Below are positions 18,263 to 26,915 of a stretch of 64,000 nucleotides of DNA, in pieces. How positions within the stretch are numbered: the first letter of the stretch is position 1; every line of letters begins with the position of its first letter. Origin of the DNA: Pontiella desulfatans (GTDB lineage: Bacteria; Verrucomicrobiota; Kiritimatiellia; Kiritimatiellales; Pontiellaceae); NCBI RefSeq assembly GCF_900890425.1, contig NZ_CAAHFG010000001.1, forward strand, positions 1,054,001 to 1,118,000, given 5' to 3'. Position numbers and translations under genes: made by a program. The notes below the pieces were generated by a model that was given only the letters and a program-made list of their open reading frames with translations, ran no database searches and had not been told where the DNA came from.

Positions 18263-19213
18263 TTAGTAGTGCGGGTAGTTGGAGGGGTAGGTGTTTCCTT
18301 CGTAGCGCCGCCAGTGTTTGTATGACCACAGCCAGTATTCCGGGTATTTCCGGATTTGCTCCGACACGTTGTCCTCGATCAGCCGGGTCAGTTCAAGCGC
18401 CATGTTGTCTGGATCCTCCGCCTTGTCGAAGGGCGGGGGCTGAATGCAGCAGGCGATCTCGATAAGGTATTTCCCGCCGGGGCAGGGTCGGCAGAAACCC
18501 AGCATGATTTCCGTTCCGGTGCGGTAGGCCAGCGCCGCCGGAGCGGAAGAAACCATCATGGGCAACCCGAGGAAGTCGACCTTGATGCCTCCATTTTCCG
18601 GGGACGTGTTTTGATCCAAGACAAAGGCCGCCTTGCCGTTCTTGCGGAGCCGGGCAATCAACGCCCGCAACGCCCCTTTGCGCGGGATGATCGTTTGCCC
18701 GGTGCGTTCGCGCATTCCGATCAGGAGCCGATCCACCATTTTGTTTTTGATCGGGGCGGCAATACTGGCCAAATCCGCTCCCAGCAACGCACAGGTCTGC
18801 CCCATGAGTTCCCAGCTGCCCATATGGGCCGTGATGCAAATCAGCGGTCGGTCTTCCAGAAACCGATCCTTGAGCGGCCCGTTCTTGAACTCGACATATT
18901 CCCCGATGCGCTTTTCCGGGTTCACCGAAAACCAGAGCACGTCCAGCATGGTTTGGCTGAAGGTGGCAAACGAGGAGGCGAGAATCCTACGTTTTTCCCG
19001 AACCGACTTCGTGTTTCCGAAGACGGCATCCAGGTTCTTCATCCCGATGGATTTTTCACGGATCGGAAGCACCATGCCCAGATGGCCCAGAGCTTTCGCC
19101 AGACCGACGATTGCCCGGCGGGGCAGCAGGGGGACCAGTGCCTTGGTTGCCATGAACAGGCCCGTTTCGAACGGGCGCCGCAGCGTTCTTCTTGTTTGTT
19201 TCCAATTCGCCAT
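18263..19213 (-). CDS. LpxL/HtrB-family lysophospholipid acyltransferase
   Basis: 316 residues of the bacterial lipid A acyltransferase family. The HX4E catalytic dyad is H130/E135 in CITAHMGSWELMG; later motifs include IPRKGALRALIARLRKNGKAAFVLDQN and PEYWLWSYKHWRRY at the C-terminus, both family-typical. These inner-membrane enzymes add a secondary acyl chain to lipid A or a related lipid, so a Gram-negative style outer membrane is implied. I prefer the ATG giving MANWKQTRRT (GGAAAT upstream) over a TTG four codons earlier. Confidence 0.9.
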   Translation of the reverse strand: MANWKQTRRTLRRPFETGLFMATKALVPLLPRRAIVGLAKALGHLGMVLPIREKSIGMKNLDAVFGNTKSVREKRRILASSFATFSQTMLDVLWFSVNPEKRIGEYVEFKNGPLKDRFLEDRPLICITAHMGSWELMGQTCALLGADLASIAAPIKNKMVDRLLIGMRERTGQTIIPRKGALRALIARLRKNGKAAFVLDQNTSPENGGIKVDFLGLPMMVSSAPAALAYRTGTEIMLGFCRPCPGGKYLIEIACCIQPPPFDKAEDPDNMALELTRLIEDNVSEQIRKYPEYWLWSYKHWRRYEGNTYPSNYPHY

Positions 19214-19398
19214 GCCGATTTCCAAAAATGAACCTCAAACTTTATCGACAACCTCGGTGCAGACCAATATTTTTCTGCCATGTGTAAACGTAGGCCGGAG
19301 GGAATAGGTTTATGTATTTTGTGCTGATAACCCTGGTGCAACCCGGCACCTCCTGTGGAAGCGGTTGGCGAACAACGATAAAGAAAAGGTGAAAGACG

Positions 19399-19887
19399 AT
19401 GATCTTGATGAAAACGTCCAAAGGGGACATTAAAATCGAACTCGATTCGGAGAAGGCGCCCAAGACGGTTGCCAACTTCATGAGCTATGTTGCATCCGGC
19501 CACTATGGCGGAACCATCTTCCATCGCGTAATGGACGGTTTCATGATCCAGGGGGGAGGTTTCGACGAAGCCATGAACCAGAAACCGGCACCCGACACCG
19601 TTGAAAACGAAGCAGCCAACGGTCTTTCGAACAAGGTCGGCAGCATTGCCATGGCGCGCACATCCGATCCGCATAGCGCTGGCGCCCAATTCTTCATCAA
19701 CGTTAACGACAACAACTTCCTCGACCATCCCGGTCAGGATGGATGGGGCTACTGTGTTTTTGGCCAGGTTGTTGAAGGCATGGAGGTGGTCAACGACATC
19801 AAGGGCGTTGCCACCGGCAACGCCGGCCCTCATCAGAATGTGCCGACAGAGGCGGTTGTGATCAACGAGGTGGTCGTTGTCGATTAA
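19399..19887 (+). CDS. ppiB: Cytoplasmic cyclophilin-type peptidyl-prolyl isomerase
   Basis: 162 residues, typical of PpiB, without signal peptide. Signatures: [40 protein letters not shown] and [25 protein letters not shown] lies seven bases before the ATG. Assists protein folding in the cytosol. It leads a three-gene plus-strand run with a CinA-like and a NadD-like gene, six bases from the next start. Confidence 0.93.
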   Translation: MILMKTSKGDIKIELDSEKAPKTVANFMSYVASGHYGGTIFHRVMDGFMIQGGGFDEAMNQKPAPDTVENEAANGLSNKVGSIAMARTSDPHSAGAQFFINVNDNNFLDHPGQDGWGYCVFGQVVEGMEVVNDIKGVATGNAGPHQNVPTEAVVINEVVVVD

Positions 19888-19893
19888 CGAACC

Positions 19894-20367
19894 ATGGACA
19901 AGGGGCGCGAAAGCTTGATCGAGGCCATACAGTCGAGTGGATTCCAATCCGTTTGGGCTGTGACGGGTGGCGGTGTCGGGGCCGTGCACGCCATGTTGGC
20001 CCACCCGGGAGCTTCCCGCTTCGTTCTCGACATCCGGATTCCCTACAGTCCGGATGCACTGGCCGGTTTCCTGGGCAAGACTCCGGCGTCATCGTGCTCG
20101 GAGGATGCCGCCCGGGCCATGGCCCAGGTTGCATTCGATCACGCCTCAAGTCTCACGCATCACGCCCTGGGCATTGCCTGCACCGCCGCCTTGCAAACGA
20201 AGCGGACGCGCCGGGGAGCCGATCGCGCCCACATCTGCATCCAGTCGGCCGGGCAAACCGTATGTGAAAAAGTGGATGTTGCCCCCGGATCCCGTTCGCA
20301 ACAGGATGCTTTCCTGAGCGGGGTGCTGCTGGACCGGATTGCGGAATTCGTTGGAGCGGATCAATGA
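19894..20367 (+). CDS. CinA C-terminal-like protein (putative NMN deamidase-like)
   Basis: 157 residues resembling the CinA C-terminal domain (PF02464): VWAVTGGGVGAVHAMLAHPGAS takes the place of the usual AESxTGG loop, followed by DIRIPYSP and, later, a conserved ALGIACTAALQT stretch. Classic CinA domains deamidate nicotinamide mononucleotide. Here the first serine/glutamate of AES is changed to AV-T, so activity is uncertain. The stop overlaps the start of a NadD/NMNAT-like gene (ATGA), which supports a shared pyridine-nucleotide role. Function inferred from fold resemblance and neighbour only. Confidence 0.55.
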   Translation: MDKGRESLIEAIQSSGFQSVWAVTGGGVGAVHAMLAHPGASRFVLDIRIPYSPDALAGFLGKTPASSCSEDAARAMAQVAFDHASSLTHHALGIACTAALQTKRTRRGADRAHICIQSAGQTVCEKVDVAPGSRSQQDAFLSGVLLDRIAEFVGADQ

Positions 20368-20930
20368 AGGATGCCCTGGACCGACTCATTGCCGGCGAGC
20401 TGCCCTTCATCCTTGTTGGGCGGGATGACTTTCCCGAAAAAGCCATTCTGCTCTCCGGTTCATTCAATCCACTGCACGCGGGGCACGAGGGCTTGTTGCT
20501 TGCGGCAGAAAAGGTGGCGGAACGCGAGGGGGTGCTCGAGCTGTCCGTGCTCAACGTCGACAAGCCTCCGCTCAACATCGTCGAGGTGGAGCGTCGCTTG
20601 CTTCAGTTGAAGGGGCGCTACACCGCCGTGTTGACCTGTGCGCCCACCTTTGCCGAAAAAGCAGACCTCTTGCCAGGCGTCTGGTTCGCCATGGGCTACG
20701 ACACCGCCATCCGGTTGCTCAGTCCCGAATACCACGACGATGTTCCCGCGATGCTCTCGCGCTTCCGTGAACTGGATGTCCGTTTCGCCGTGGCCGGCCG
20801 GTTGCACGGCGGGCGCTTCCAAGGGTTGGGCAACATCGAAATCCCCGCAGGCTTCGAAGACCTGTTCATCCCCATCCCGGAAGAGCTGTTCCGGGAGGAC
20901 ATCAGCTCCACTGCGCTGCGCTCCCAATAA
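20364..20930 (+). CDS. Nicotinate/NMN adenylyltransferase-like nucleotidyltransferase
   Basis: 188 residues of the HxGH nucleotidyltransferase superfamily. The motif GSFNPLHAGHEGLL (residues 32-45) supplies the HxGH-type site and the ISSTALR end (about 180-186) matches the second signature of this superfamily. It has an extra N-terminal 25 residues and differs from ordinary bacterial NadD. ATG overlaps the upstream CinA-like stop, so the two are probably co-translated. A bidirectional hairpin follows directly. Possible roles: NMN adenylation, or salvage/repair of nucleotide derivatives. Confidence 0.65.
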   Translation: MKDALDRLIAGELPFILVGRDDFPEKAILLSGSFNPLHAGHEGLLLAAEKVAEREGVLELSVLNVDKPPLNIVEVERRLLQLKGRYTAVLTCAPTFAEKADLLPGVWFAMGYDTAIRLLSPEYHDDVPAMLSRFRELDVRFAVAGRLHGGRFQGLGNIEIPAGFEDLFIPIPEELFREDISSTALRSQ

Positions 20931-20968
20931 AAAAGCACAAAGCCCGACGAACGGTCTTTGTGCTTTTT
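20930..20968. terminator. Bidirectional intrinsic terminator
   Basis: Perfect 13-bp arms AAAAAGCACAAAG / CTTTGTGCTTTTT around a 13-base loop, with A-run and T-run on the outer sides so it can stop transcription from both strands. It separates the convergent NadD-like gene and leuB. Confidence 0.85.
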
Positions 20969-20988
20969 GTGCCTCTTGATGCGATGGG

Positions 20989-22074
20989 TTACATTGCGGC
21001 CAGGGCCGCTTCTTTAACCAGGTCGCCGAGTTCGGTGGTCGAGGCGAGGGTGTTGCCTTCGCGCCACAGGTCGCCGGAGCGATAGCCATCGTTGAGCACT
21101 TTTTCAACACCGGCGCGGATCGCGTTGGCTGCGGCCTCTTCGCCGAGGGTGTCGAGCATCATGGCCGCGGAAAGGATCATCGCGATCGGGTTTGCCTTGC
21201 CCTGTCCGGCAATGTCCGGAGCGGAACCGTGAACCGGCTCGAAGATGCCAACCGGGCCGCCGACGGATGCCGACGGCAGCAGGCCGAGCGAGCCGCCGAG
21301 TGTTGCGGAGGCATCCGACAAAATGTCGCCGAAGATGTTTCCGGTCAGGATCACATCGAACTGGCGTGGATTAACCACCATCTGCATGGCGGCGTTGTCG
21401 ATGTAGAGGTGGTCGAGTTCCACGTCGGAATATTCGGCCTGGTGCAACTCGATGACGGTATCGCGCCAGAGGCGGGAAACTTCGAGGACGTTGGCTTTGT
21501 CGACGCTGGTCACTTTGTTGCGGCGCTTGCGGGCCCATTCGAAGGCCACACGGGCAACACGTTTGATTTCGCCGACGGAGTAGACCATCGTGTTCCAGGC
21601 TTTCTTGTCGTCGCCTTCGCCTTCGGTGCCGACAGGCTGGCCGAAGTAGATGCCGCCGGTCAGTTCGCGGACGGTGAAGAGGTCGAGGCCGGCTACGGTT
21701 TCGGGGCGCAGCGGCGAGTTTTCGGCCAGCGACGCAGGAACGGTGACCGGACGCAGGTTGGCAAACGCACCCAGTTCCTTGCGGATTTTAAGCAGGCCGC
21801 TTTCCGGGCGCATGGCGCCGGTGAGAGCATCCCATTTCGGGCCGCCAACGGCGCCGAGCAGCACGGCGTCGGACGCCTTGCAGGTTTCAACCACGGAATC
21901 GGGCATCGGGTCGTTATGGGCATCGATCGCCGCTCCGCCCGCATTCTGTTGCGTGTATTCGAGGGCAAAGCCGGCTTTTTCGGAGACGGCGTCGAGCACC
22001 TTGACGGACTCGGCGATCACTTCGGGGCCGATGCCGTCGCCCGGAAGCAGGGTGATTTTATAGGTTTTGGACAT
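20989..22074 (-). CDS. leuB: 3-isopropylmalate dehydrogenase
   Basis: 361 residues, full length for LeuB. N-terminal ITLLPGDGIGPEVIAESVKVLD, middle RKELGAFANLRPV and LTGGIYFGQ, and the C-terminal signature MQMVVNPRQFDVILTGNIFGDILSDASATLGGS with the Asp-rich metal site. Converts 3-isopropylmalate to 2-oxo-4-methylpentanoate in leucine biosynthesis with NAD+. No other leu gene is in the window. Confidence 0.96.
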   Translation of the reverse strand: MSKTYKITLLPGDGIGPEVIAESVKVLDAVSEKAGFALEYTQQNAGGAAIDAHNDPMPDSVVETCKASDAVLLGAVGGPKWDALTGAMRPESGLLKIRKELGAFANLRPVTVPASLAENSPLRPETVAGLDLFTVRELTGGIYFGQPVGTEGEGDDKKAWNTMVYSVGEIKRVARVAFEWARKRRNKVTSVDKANVLEVSRLWRDTVIELHQAEYSDVELDHLYIDNAAMQMVVNPRQFDVILTGNIFGDILSDASATLGGSLGLLPSASVGGPVGIFEPVHGSAPDIAGQGKANPIAMILSAAMMLDTLGEEAAANAIRAGVEKVLNDGYRSGDLWREGNTLASTTELGDLVKEAALAAM

Positions 22075-22144
22075 GATTCTTCCTTTGTTTTTTAAAATGA
22101 AGCGCGGATTTTGCCAGAGGTACGGGGGAATGCAACCGCAAAAA

Positions 22145-22170
22145 AACGGGTGCCTTTTCCGGCACCCGTT
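22145..22170 (-). terminator. Intrinsic terminator for the small exported protein gene
   Basis: Perfect 10-bp stem AACGGGTGCC/GGCACCCGTT with a 6-base loop; read on the minus strand it is followed by seven T residues. Lies 27 bases past the stop of the gene at 22198-22596. Confidence 0.85.
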
Positions 22171-22197
22171 GCCATTGATGGTATTGCGAAGTTGAGC

Positions 22198-22596
22198 CTA
22201 CTCCCCGGCGGCCTGCGTTGGCCACTGCTGCTCATCGCCGGTGGTCAGGATTTCGGAAAGTAGTTGTTCGGTCACGTTGTGTTTCTTGGCAATCTCGTTG
22301 CGGTATTGCTCCATCAATTTTCCCTCCGCCCGTTTGGCTTTTTTCCTGCGTTGTTCGCGCTGTGCCGGGGTCTGGTGTATTTTGATTGGGAAAATATTCA
22401 TCGCCTTCTTTTCCGCCGTGACCCGGGCGGCGCAGAGTTCCATATAGACCGCCTTTTGTTCGGCTTCGGGAAGGGCCGTTTTTACGACCTCCTTCTTTTC
22501 CGTTTTCCGTGCGGCCTTTTCCTCCTTGGAAAAGAATTGTCCGGAAGAAGACAGTGCGATGAAGGCAAACAGGAGTATCAATGCGGCTTTCTTCAT
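22198..22596 (-). CDS. Small exported protein, function unknown
   Basis: 132 residues. A signal peptide (MKKAALILLFAFIALSSSG) is followed by a highly charged Lys/Glu-rich helical chain with a single Cys. No family recognised. The start is fixed by AGAGG six bases before the ATG. A strong terminator follows the stop. Charge and helix content recall small periplasmic Spy-like chaperones, but I see no specific motif. Confidence 0.7.
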   Translation of the reverse strand: MKKAALILLFAFIALSSSGQFFSKEEKAARKTEKKEVVKTALPEAEQKAVYMELCAARVTAEKKAMNIFPIKIHQTPAQREQRRKKAKRAEGKLMEQYRNEIAKKHNVTEQLLSEILTTGDEQQWPTQAAGE

Positions 22597-22731
22597 TTCA
22601 TACCTCTGGGTTTCGGCTACGGGTGGACATCTCGCCACCTGCGAATAGCGTACTCGCGATATGAAAATGGGCAAGGAAGAAAAAGGGTGCCGTTGCAAAG
22701 GGTTAGGCTATCATGAACCTCTTTTCGCTCC

Positions 22732-23571
22732 TTAGCGTCCGCCTCCCCCGTCGCCGCCTCCGCCGCCACGGTTTCCTCCGCGTCCGCCACCGGAGCCGCC
22801 GCGCCCACCGGGCACTTGCAGGGAGGTGGCGGAAATAATGTCTTCGACATGGGCGGCGAATGCCTGTGCATCTTCGCCTTCATAGCCGAGGTCGGTTCCC
22901 AGTTGCTTGAACATGACCGTTCGCTCCTGGTCCATCAGGGGGCGGACATCCCGCATTTGCGTGAAGAGTTCACGCATGGCATCGCGGTCGGGGGCTGCTT
23001 CGGGATCCTGGAATTGTTCGGTCAGCGCCCAGACATTGGCCATTTTCGACACGAGCAGATCGTGGTTTGCCCGTTCCTCTTCGGTCATGGTTGAGGTGTC
23101 TAGATCCATGAAGGTTGCGGTTCGTTCGGCCAGGTTGTAGCGCATGCTTTGCTGGCGCTCCTCGCGCTCCTTGATCATTTTTGCATAGCCCTCGGGATCC
23201 TCGGCCTTCATCTTGGCCATGCGCTCCTCGAACGATTCGCGCTTCGGGCGTTCGTTTTCCTGCTCCTGTTCCTCCTTGGGCATCTGGTTGCGGGCCAGCT
23301 CGATGAGCAGGTTTTCGACCTCCGCATCCTTCTTGGCGAGCAGGGAGAGCAGTTCGGCGACATCGTTGGTGGCAAGTGGCGCCCCGCCCATGGCCGCGTC
23401 AATGTCCATGTCCGGGACAATCGCCTTCATCCGGGCAATTTGGGCGCGTAGTTCCATGGCGTCGTTTTCGGCTTTGCTGGCTTTTCCTAACGTCGAAACG
23501 GTCGCAGCAATGCATGCGACGGCAACAACGAGCGATGCCCCCGCAATGTATGAGGGAAGGTTTTTATTCAT
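22732..23571 (-). CDS. Membrane-anchored helical protein with Gly/Arg-rich tail, function unknown
   Basis: 279 residues: short cytoplasmic end, one membrane segment (YIAGASLVVAVACIAATVS), then a long charged helical region with probable coiled coil (about 40-150) and a second helical part, and a low-complexity tail after residue 255 of Gly and Arg with repeated RGG. The RGG tail suggests nucleic-acid or polymer contact but nothing confirms it. Start chosen at the ATG giving MNKNLPSY because GGAGA precedes it; an ATG four codons upstream overlaps that site. Next gene downstream is another exported small protein. Confidence 0.7.
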   Translation of the reverse strand: MNKNLPSYIAGASLVVAVACIAATVSTLGKASKAENDAMELRAQIARMKAIVPDMDIDAAMGGAPLATNDVAELLSLLAKKDAEVENLLIELARNQMPKEEQEQENERPKRESFEERMAKMKAEDPEGYAKMIKEREERQQSMRYNLAERTATFMDLDTSTMTEEERANHDLLVSKMANVWALTEQFQDPEAAPDRDAMRELFTQMRDVRPLMDQERTVMFKQLGTDLGYEGEDAQAFAAHVEDIISATSLQVPGGRGGSGGGRGGNRGGGGGDGGGGR

Positions 23572-23634
23572 GTTTTTCTCCATTCTTCAGCGAATAACGG
23601 CACGTTCCGTAAAATGTTGCATGTTTTTTGCCCA

Positions 23635-24417
23635 CTACTGGAAAATGTCGGTTTTGAGGCGCTGGTAGTCGTCGAACGCCACGGGCAGGCTGAGCAGGAT
23701 GTTGACCATGGCGGCAATCACCATGGCCGTGAAAATGCAGATCATGATGCCGATCTGGTATTTGATCGCGGCCATCGGCATGGCCCCGCCGAGGATTTGG
23801 CCGGTCATCATGCCGGGCAACGAAACGATGCCCATGGTGGCCATCGTGGAGATGGAGGGATTGACGCAACCCTTGATGGCGGTGCGCAGGTAGGGGAAGG
23901 TGGCCTCGCGCAGGGTGGCGCCCAGCATCAGGTAGGTCATGAATTCGTGTTCGTTCTTGCGAATGCCGCTATAGAACCGTTCCAGGCTTAGCACGTTGCT
24001 GCGCTGGCAGTTGCCGAGGATCATGCCGATGATCGGGATCATGTAGCGCGCGTCGTAGAACGGCTCGGGGCGGATGGCCACGAGGATGAACCAGCCGCTG
24101 ACGATCAACGTGCTGGCGGCCACGCCGGTGAGGGTGCGCCAGAAAAAGAACCGCCGCTTCAAACCGGACTTCCCGAGAATACTCATGTTGGCCGCCACCA
24201 TCATCAACACGACCCAGGCCAGGTTGACCCATCCATTGTTCAGCTGGAAAATATATTTCAGGTAGAGGCCAACCAGCACCAGCTGTACCGCCATCCGGAT
24301 GGCCGAAACGATGGTTTCGCGGACGACCCCGATGCGGAGATAGAGAAAGATGCCGATCGGGATGAGCAACAACGCGAACATCGACACCGTGGCGGGAATG
24401 GACATCTCGGCGATCAT
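23635..24417 (-). CDS. fetB: FetB-like ABC transporter permease (UPF0014)
   Basis: 260 residues with about seven hydrophobic segments and the UPF0014 signatures NMSILGKSGL-like loop, IGMILGNCQRSNVLSLERF and IVSLPGMMTGQILGGAMPMAAIKYQI. FetAB-type transporters export iron or relieve metal/oxidative stress. Its ATG overlaps the fetA-like stop (ATGA), so the pair is one unit. Confidence 0.85.
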   Translation of the reverse strand: MIAEMSIPATVSMFALLLIPIGIFLYLRIGVVRETIVSAIRMAVQLVLVGLYLKYIFQLNNGWVNLAWVVLMMVAANMSILGKSGLKRRFFFWRTLTGVAASTLIVSGWFILVAIRPEPFYDARYMIPIIGMILGNCQRSNVLSLERFYSGIRKNEHEFMTYLMLGATLREATFPYLRTAIKGCVNPSISTMATMGIVSLPGMMTGQILGGAMPMAAIKYQIGIMICIFTAMVIAAMVNILLSLPVAFDDYQRLKTDIFQ

Positions 24418-25055
24418 TTCGAGGTCTCCTCAAGCTGCCGGTTTTCAATGGCGATGATCCTGTTGCAGGCGGCAATCCAGTCGGGATCGTGCGATACCGA
24501 GAGCAATGTGATCCCGGGGCGGAACAGTTCCTCCATGACAGCCGCCTTGCTTTCCGGATCGAGTGCGGATGTAACTTCGTCCGCGAGGAATACGGTTTTC
24601 CCCAGCAGCAGGGCGCGGGCAATGGCAATGCGCTGTTTTTCGCCCCCGGAGATGCGCTTGGAGGGTTTGTCCAGTATATCGGTCGAGAGGTGCAACCGCC
24701 CAAGGGTCTCGATAATCTCCTTTTCCGGAGGTTGGTTTCCCCGGTGGGCCTTGAAATTGAACGGCAACAAAAGGGCATCGCGAACTTGATCCGCTCCAAG
24801 CGTGGGCTCCTGGCCAATGAAGGCAATCCGCGCCCGTATCTCGGCAACGGTGGCGGGCGATAATTCCAATGAATGGATCCGGATTGAACCCTGGCCCAGG
24901 GGAATTGCCCCGATGGCACTCTTCAGCAGCGAGCTTTTGCCGCAACCGGATGCCCCGCGAATCACAACCTTGTCGCCATCCGCAATCTGCAGGCTCACGC
25001 TCTCCAGCAGCGTCTGCCGGTGCACCTTTAATGTAATGTTTCTAAATTCAATCAT
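24414..25055 (-). CDS. fetA: FetA-like ABC transporter ATP-binding protein
   Basis: 213-residue ABC ATPase: Walker A GASGCGKSS at 34-42, Q-loop FIGQEPTL, signature ISGGEKQRIAIARALL, Walker B VFLADEVTSALD and switch His in LLSVSHDPDW. Pairs with the FetB-like permease that it overlaps. I start at MIEFRNITL; seven extra codons upstream are possible. Confidence 0.87.
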   Translation of the reverse strand: MIEFRNITLKVHRQTLLESVSLQIADGDKVVIRGASGCGKSSLLKSAIGAIPLGQGSIRIHSLELSPATVAEIRARIAFIGQEPTLGADQVRDALLLPFNFKAHRGNQPPEKEIIETLGRLHLSTDILDKPSKRISGGEKQRIAIARALLLGKTVFLADEVTSALDPESKAAVMEELFRPGITLLSVSHDPDWIAACNRIIAIENRQLEETSK

Positions 25056-25068
25056 GGATGTTTTTTTA

Positions 25069-25141
25069 AACCGCAAAGGAACGCAAGGATCGCAAAAGTA
25101 ATTGGGGTGGGATTTTGCGTTCTATGCGTTCTTTCGCGGTT
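25069..25141. repeat. Imperfect inverted repeat, ACCGC-AAAG type
   Basis: Two 29-base arms match at 24 of 29 positions around a 15-base loop. Words such as AACCGC, GAACGC and CGCAAAA recur. It lies between the fetA-like start and the end of the AEC transporter gene. Same style as the elements near 39.8 and 43.3 kb. Confidence 0.75.
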
Positions 25142-25150
25142 AATTTCATT

Positions 25151-26083
25151 TTAGAGTCCGATAGCGATGATGATAGGCAGGGTGATGGCGGAGAGCAAGG
25201 TGCTCAGTGCAATAATCCGGCTGGCCAGGGTGGCATCGTTGCCCATCACATCCGCCATCACATACGACATGCCGGCGGCGGGGCAGGCCAGGTAGAAAAT
25301 GGCAATCATTCGTTCCGTCGTCGATAGGTCGAACAGCCCCGCCAACAGGAAGCCGATGGCCGGCGTGACGACCACCTTGATCAACGAGGCAATTAGGGAC
25401 GGGGATGCCACTCCCTTCACGCGCTCAAAGGCGAGTCCCGATCCGATGCTCAGCAGAACCAGCGGAAGCGCCGTTTTGCCAAGGGCTTCCAGCGAACGAT
25501 GGAGAAAGAGGGGGAGTCGGATGCCTAGCACGTTGAGGGCAATGCCCACCACGCACGACATCAGCAACGGGTTTTTAACCATTTGGATGAAAAACGTCGC
25601 AATCGAGTCGCCCGCACTATGCTTGCCCTTGCCATAGTGGAGCAGCACCGTAACCCCGAGAACGTTGAACAACACGACCACCGGCGCCAGCACCACCGTA
25701 CCCAGGGCTTCTGCCGAAGCATCAAGGCCGGATAGCGTGTAGATGATGACGGGCAATCCAATAAAAGCGCCGTTGCCCCGGAACGATCCCTGAATGAACG
25801 AGCCGGTCGTCGGCGCTGGCAGCTTGAGGACTTTGGCAACACACCAGGCAAACAATAGGCTGAGCAAAGTGCCTGCGCTGAACAACAGAACAATCTTGTA
25901 GATGGTGTCGAGTTCCAGCGTGGCCTGGCTGATGTTGCCAATGAGCAAGGCCGGCAGCGCAAACCAAAAAACAAACTTGTTCAGTCCCTTGAAAAAGGCG
26001 TCCGGAAAAAAGCCGGTCTTCTGCAAAACCTTGCCCAAGGCGATCAGCAAAAAGATCGGCGCTATGCTGTTGATGATAAACAT
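25151..26083 (-). CDS. AEC-family (auxin efflux carrier-like) transporter
   Basis: 310 residues with ten hydrophobic segments in two halves, matching the AEC/malate permease family (PF03547): N-terminal INSIAPIFLLIALGKVLQKTGFF, TGSFIQGSFRGNGAFIGLPVI in the middle, and PLVLLSIGSGLAFERVKG. The family moves small carboxylates or related compounds across the inner membrane; substrate not predictable. Confidence 0.85.
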   Translation of the reverse strand: MFIINSIAPIFLLIALGKVLQKTGFFPDAFFKGLNKFVFWFALPALLIGNISQATLELDTIYKIVLLFSAGTLLSLLFAWCVAKVLKLPAPTTGSFIQGSFRGNGAFIGLPVIIYTLSGLDASAEALGTVVLAPVVVLFNVLGVTVLLHYGKGKHSAGDSIATFFIQMVKNPLLMSCVVGIALNVLGIRLPLFLHRSLEALGKTALPLVLLSIGSGLAFERVKGVASPSLIASLIKVVVTPAIGFLLAGLFDLSTTERMIAIFYLACPAAGMSYVMADVMGNDATLASRIIALSTLLSAITLPIIIAIGL

Positions 26084-26150
26084 GGCGCCGATGGTAGGGG
26101 TTCCGGGCTAGGGATACAAGGATGGGCCTTGCCTATGGGTAAACGTCGAA

Positions 26151-26639
26151 TTAAAGGAAATGGATGTTGCCGGGATAGTCCCAGGTTTTTCCTCCACTGG
26201 CCTTGACGGCGCCGATGATGGGATAGACGAAGGCGAGGATGCCGAGGATGATGAGCAAGGGGATGCCGATGACGAAAATGCTGAGCAGGGCGAAGATAAT
26301 GCCGTAGATGATTTCCGTGAGGATCCAGTTGATGACGATCCGTCCATGCCGGTCGATCACCGGCGAGTCGTTGCGCTTGATGAGCCAGAGGACGATCGGA
26401 ATAATCCATCCGCCAAGGGGAATCAGATAGCCGCCAAACTGCGACAGGTGGAGCAACACGCCCCAAAGTTCATCGTCGGAGGAGGCCATCCCGCGGCTTG
26501 GGCTTTGCGCGAAGCCCTGGTGTTGGGTCAGCAGCGCATGCTTTGCTTCGCGGAATTCAGCATCCGAGAGGGCACCGTTCCGGTGGAGGGCCTCGAGTTT
26601 TTCCAGTTCTTCAATCAGGTTCATCGTATCCATTCCCAT
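26151..26639 (-). CDS. SHOCT-like + DUF4870 membrane protein
   Basis: 162 residues. The first 45 form a short helical oligomerisation-like segment of SHOCT type (LEKLEALHRNGALSDAEFREAKHALL), followed by a DUF4870-type membrane part: LWGVLLHLSQFGGYLIPLGGWIIPIVLWLIKR, VINWILTEIIYGIIFALLSIFVIGIPLLII, with three to four segments. Widespread family of unknown function. Start uncertain among three in-frame ATGs near the N-terminus. Confidence 0.8.
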   Translation of the reverse strand: MGMDTMNLIEELEKLEALHRNGALSDAEFREAKHALLTQHQGFAQSPSRGMASSDDELWGVLLHLSQFGGYLIPLGGWIIPIVLWLIKRNDSPVIDRHGRIVINWILTEIIYGIIFALLSIFVIGIPLLIILGILAFVYPIIGAVKASGGKTWDYPGNIHFL

Positions 26640-26678
26640 TGGGCCGCTTTATCGGTACTGCCGTTCTACAAGGGTTTA

Positions 26679-26757
26679 AGCAAAATCATTTAATGCAAAA
26701 TGTTGGCTACGACAAGGCATGTTGAATGTTCCTCATTTTGCATTTAATGATTCTGCT
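26679..26757. repeat. Imperfect inverted repeat (AGCAAAATCATT type)
   Basis: 24-base arms matching at 22 positions, separated by about 31 bases, in the 276-base gap between the DUF4870 and Cys-rich genes. AT-rich, unlike the flanking coding DNA. No gene seen in the gap. Confidence 0.75.
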
Positions 26758-26866
26758 CAACTCCTCTGCCGCATGGACGCTTTATAGGGGATGCTTTTAT
26801 AAATCGTAGACTATAAAATCGAGCACGGATTGTAAAAGTCGGATGAGGTTGGATGACTTCAAAGGA

Positions 26867-26894
26867 AAACCCGCCCACGGTGGTGGACGGGCTT
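26867..26894 (-). terminator. Intrinsic terminator for the Cys-rich gene
   Basis: GC-rich hairpin whose arms are AAACCCGCCCAC and GTGGACGGGCTT, with G-T pairing; read on the minus strand it is followed by GGGTTTTCC. About 22 bases beyond the stop of the Cys-rich peptide gene. Confidence 0.7.
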
Positions 26895-26915
26895 TCTGTA
26901 TTCACGGAGTTGCCG

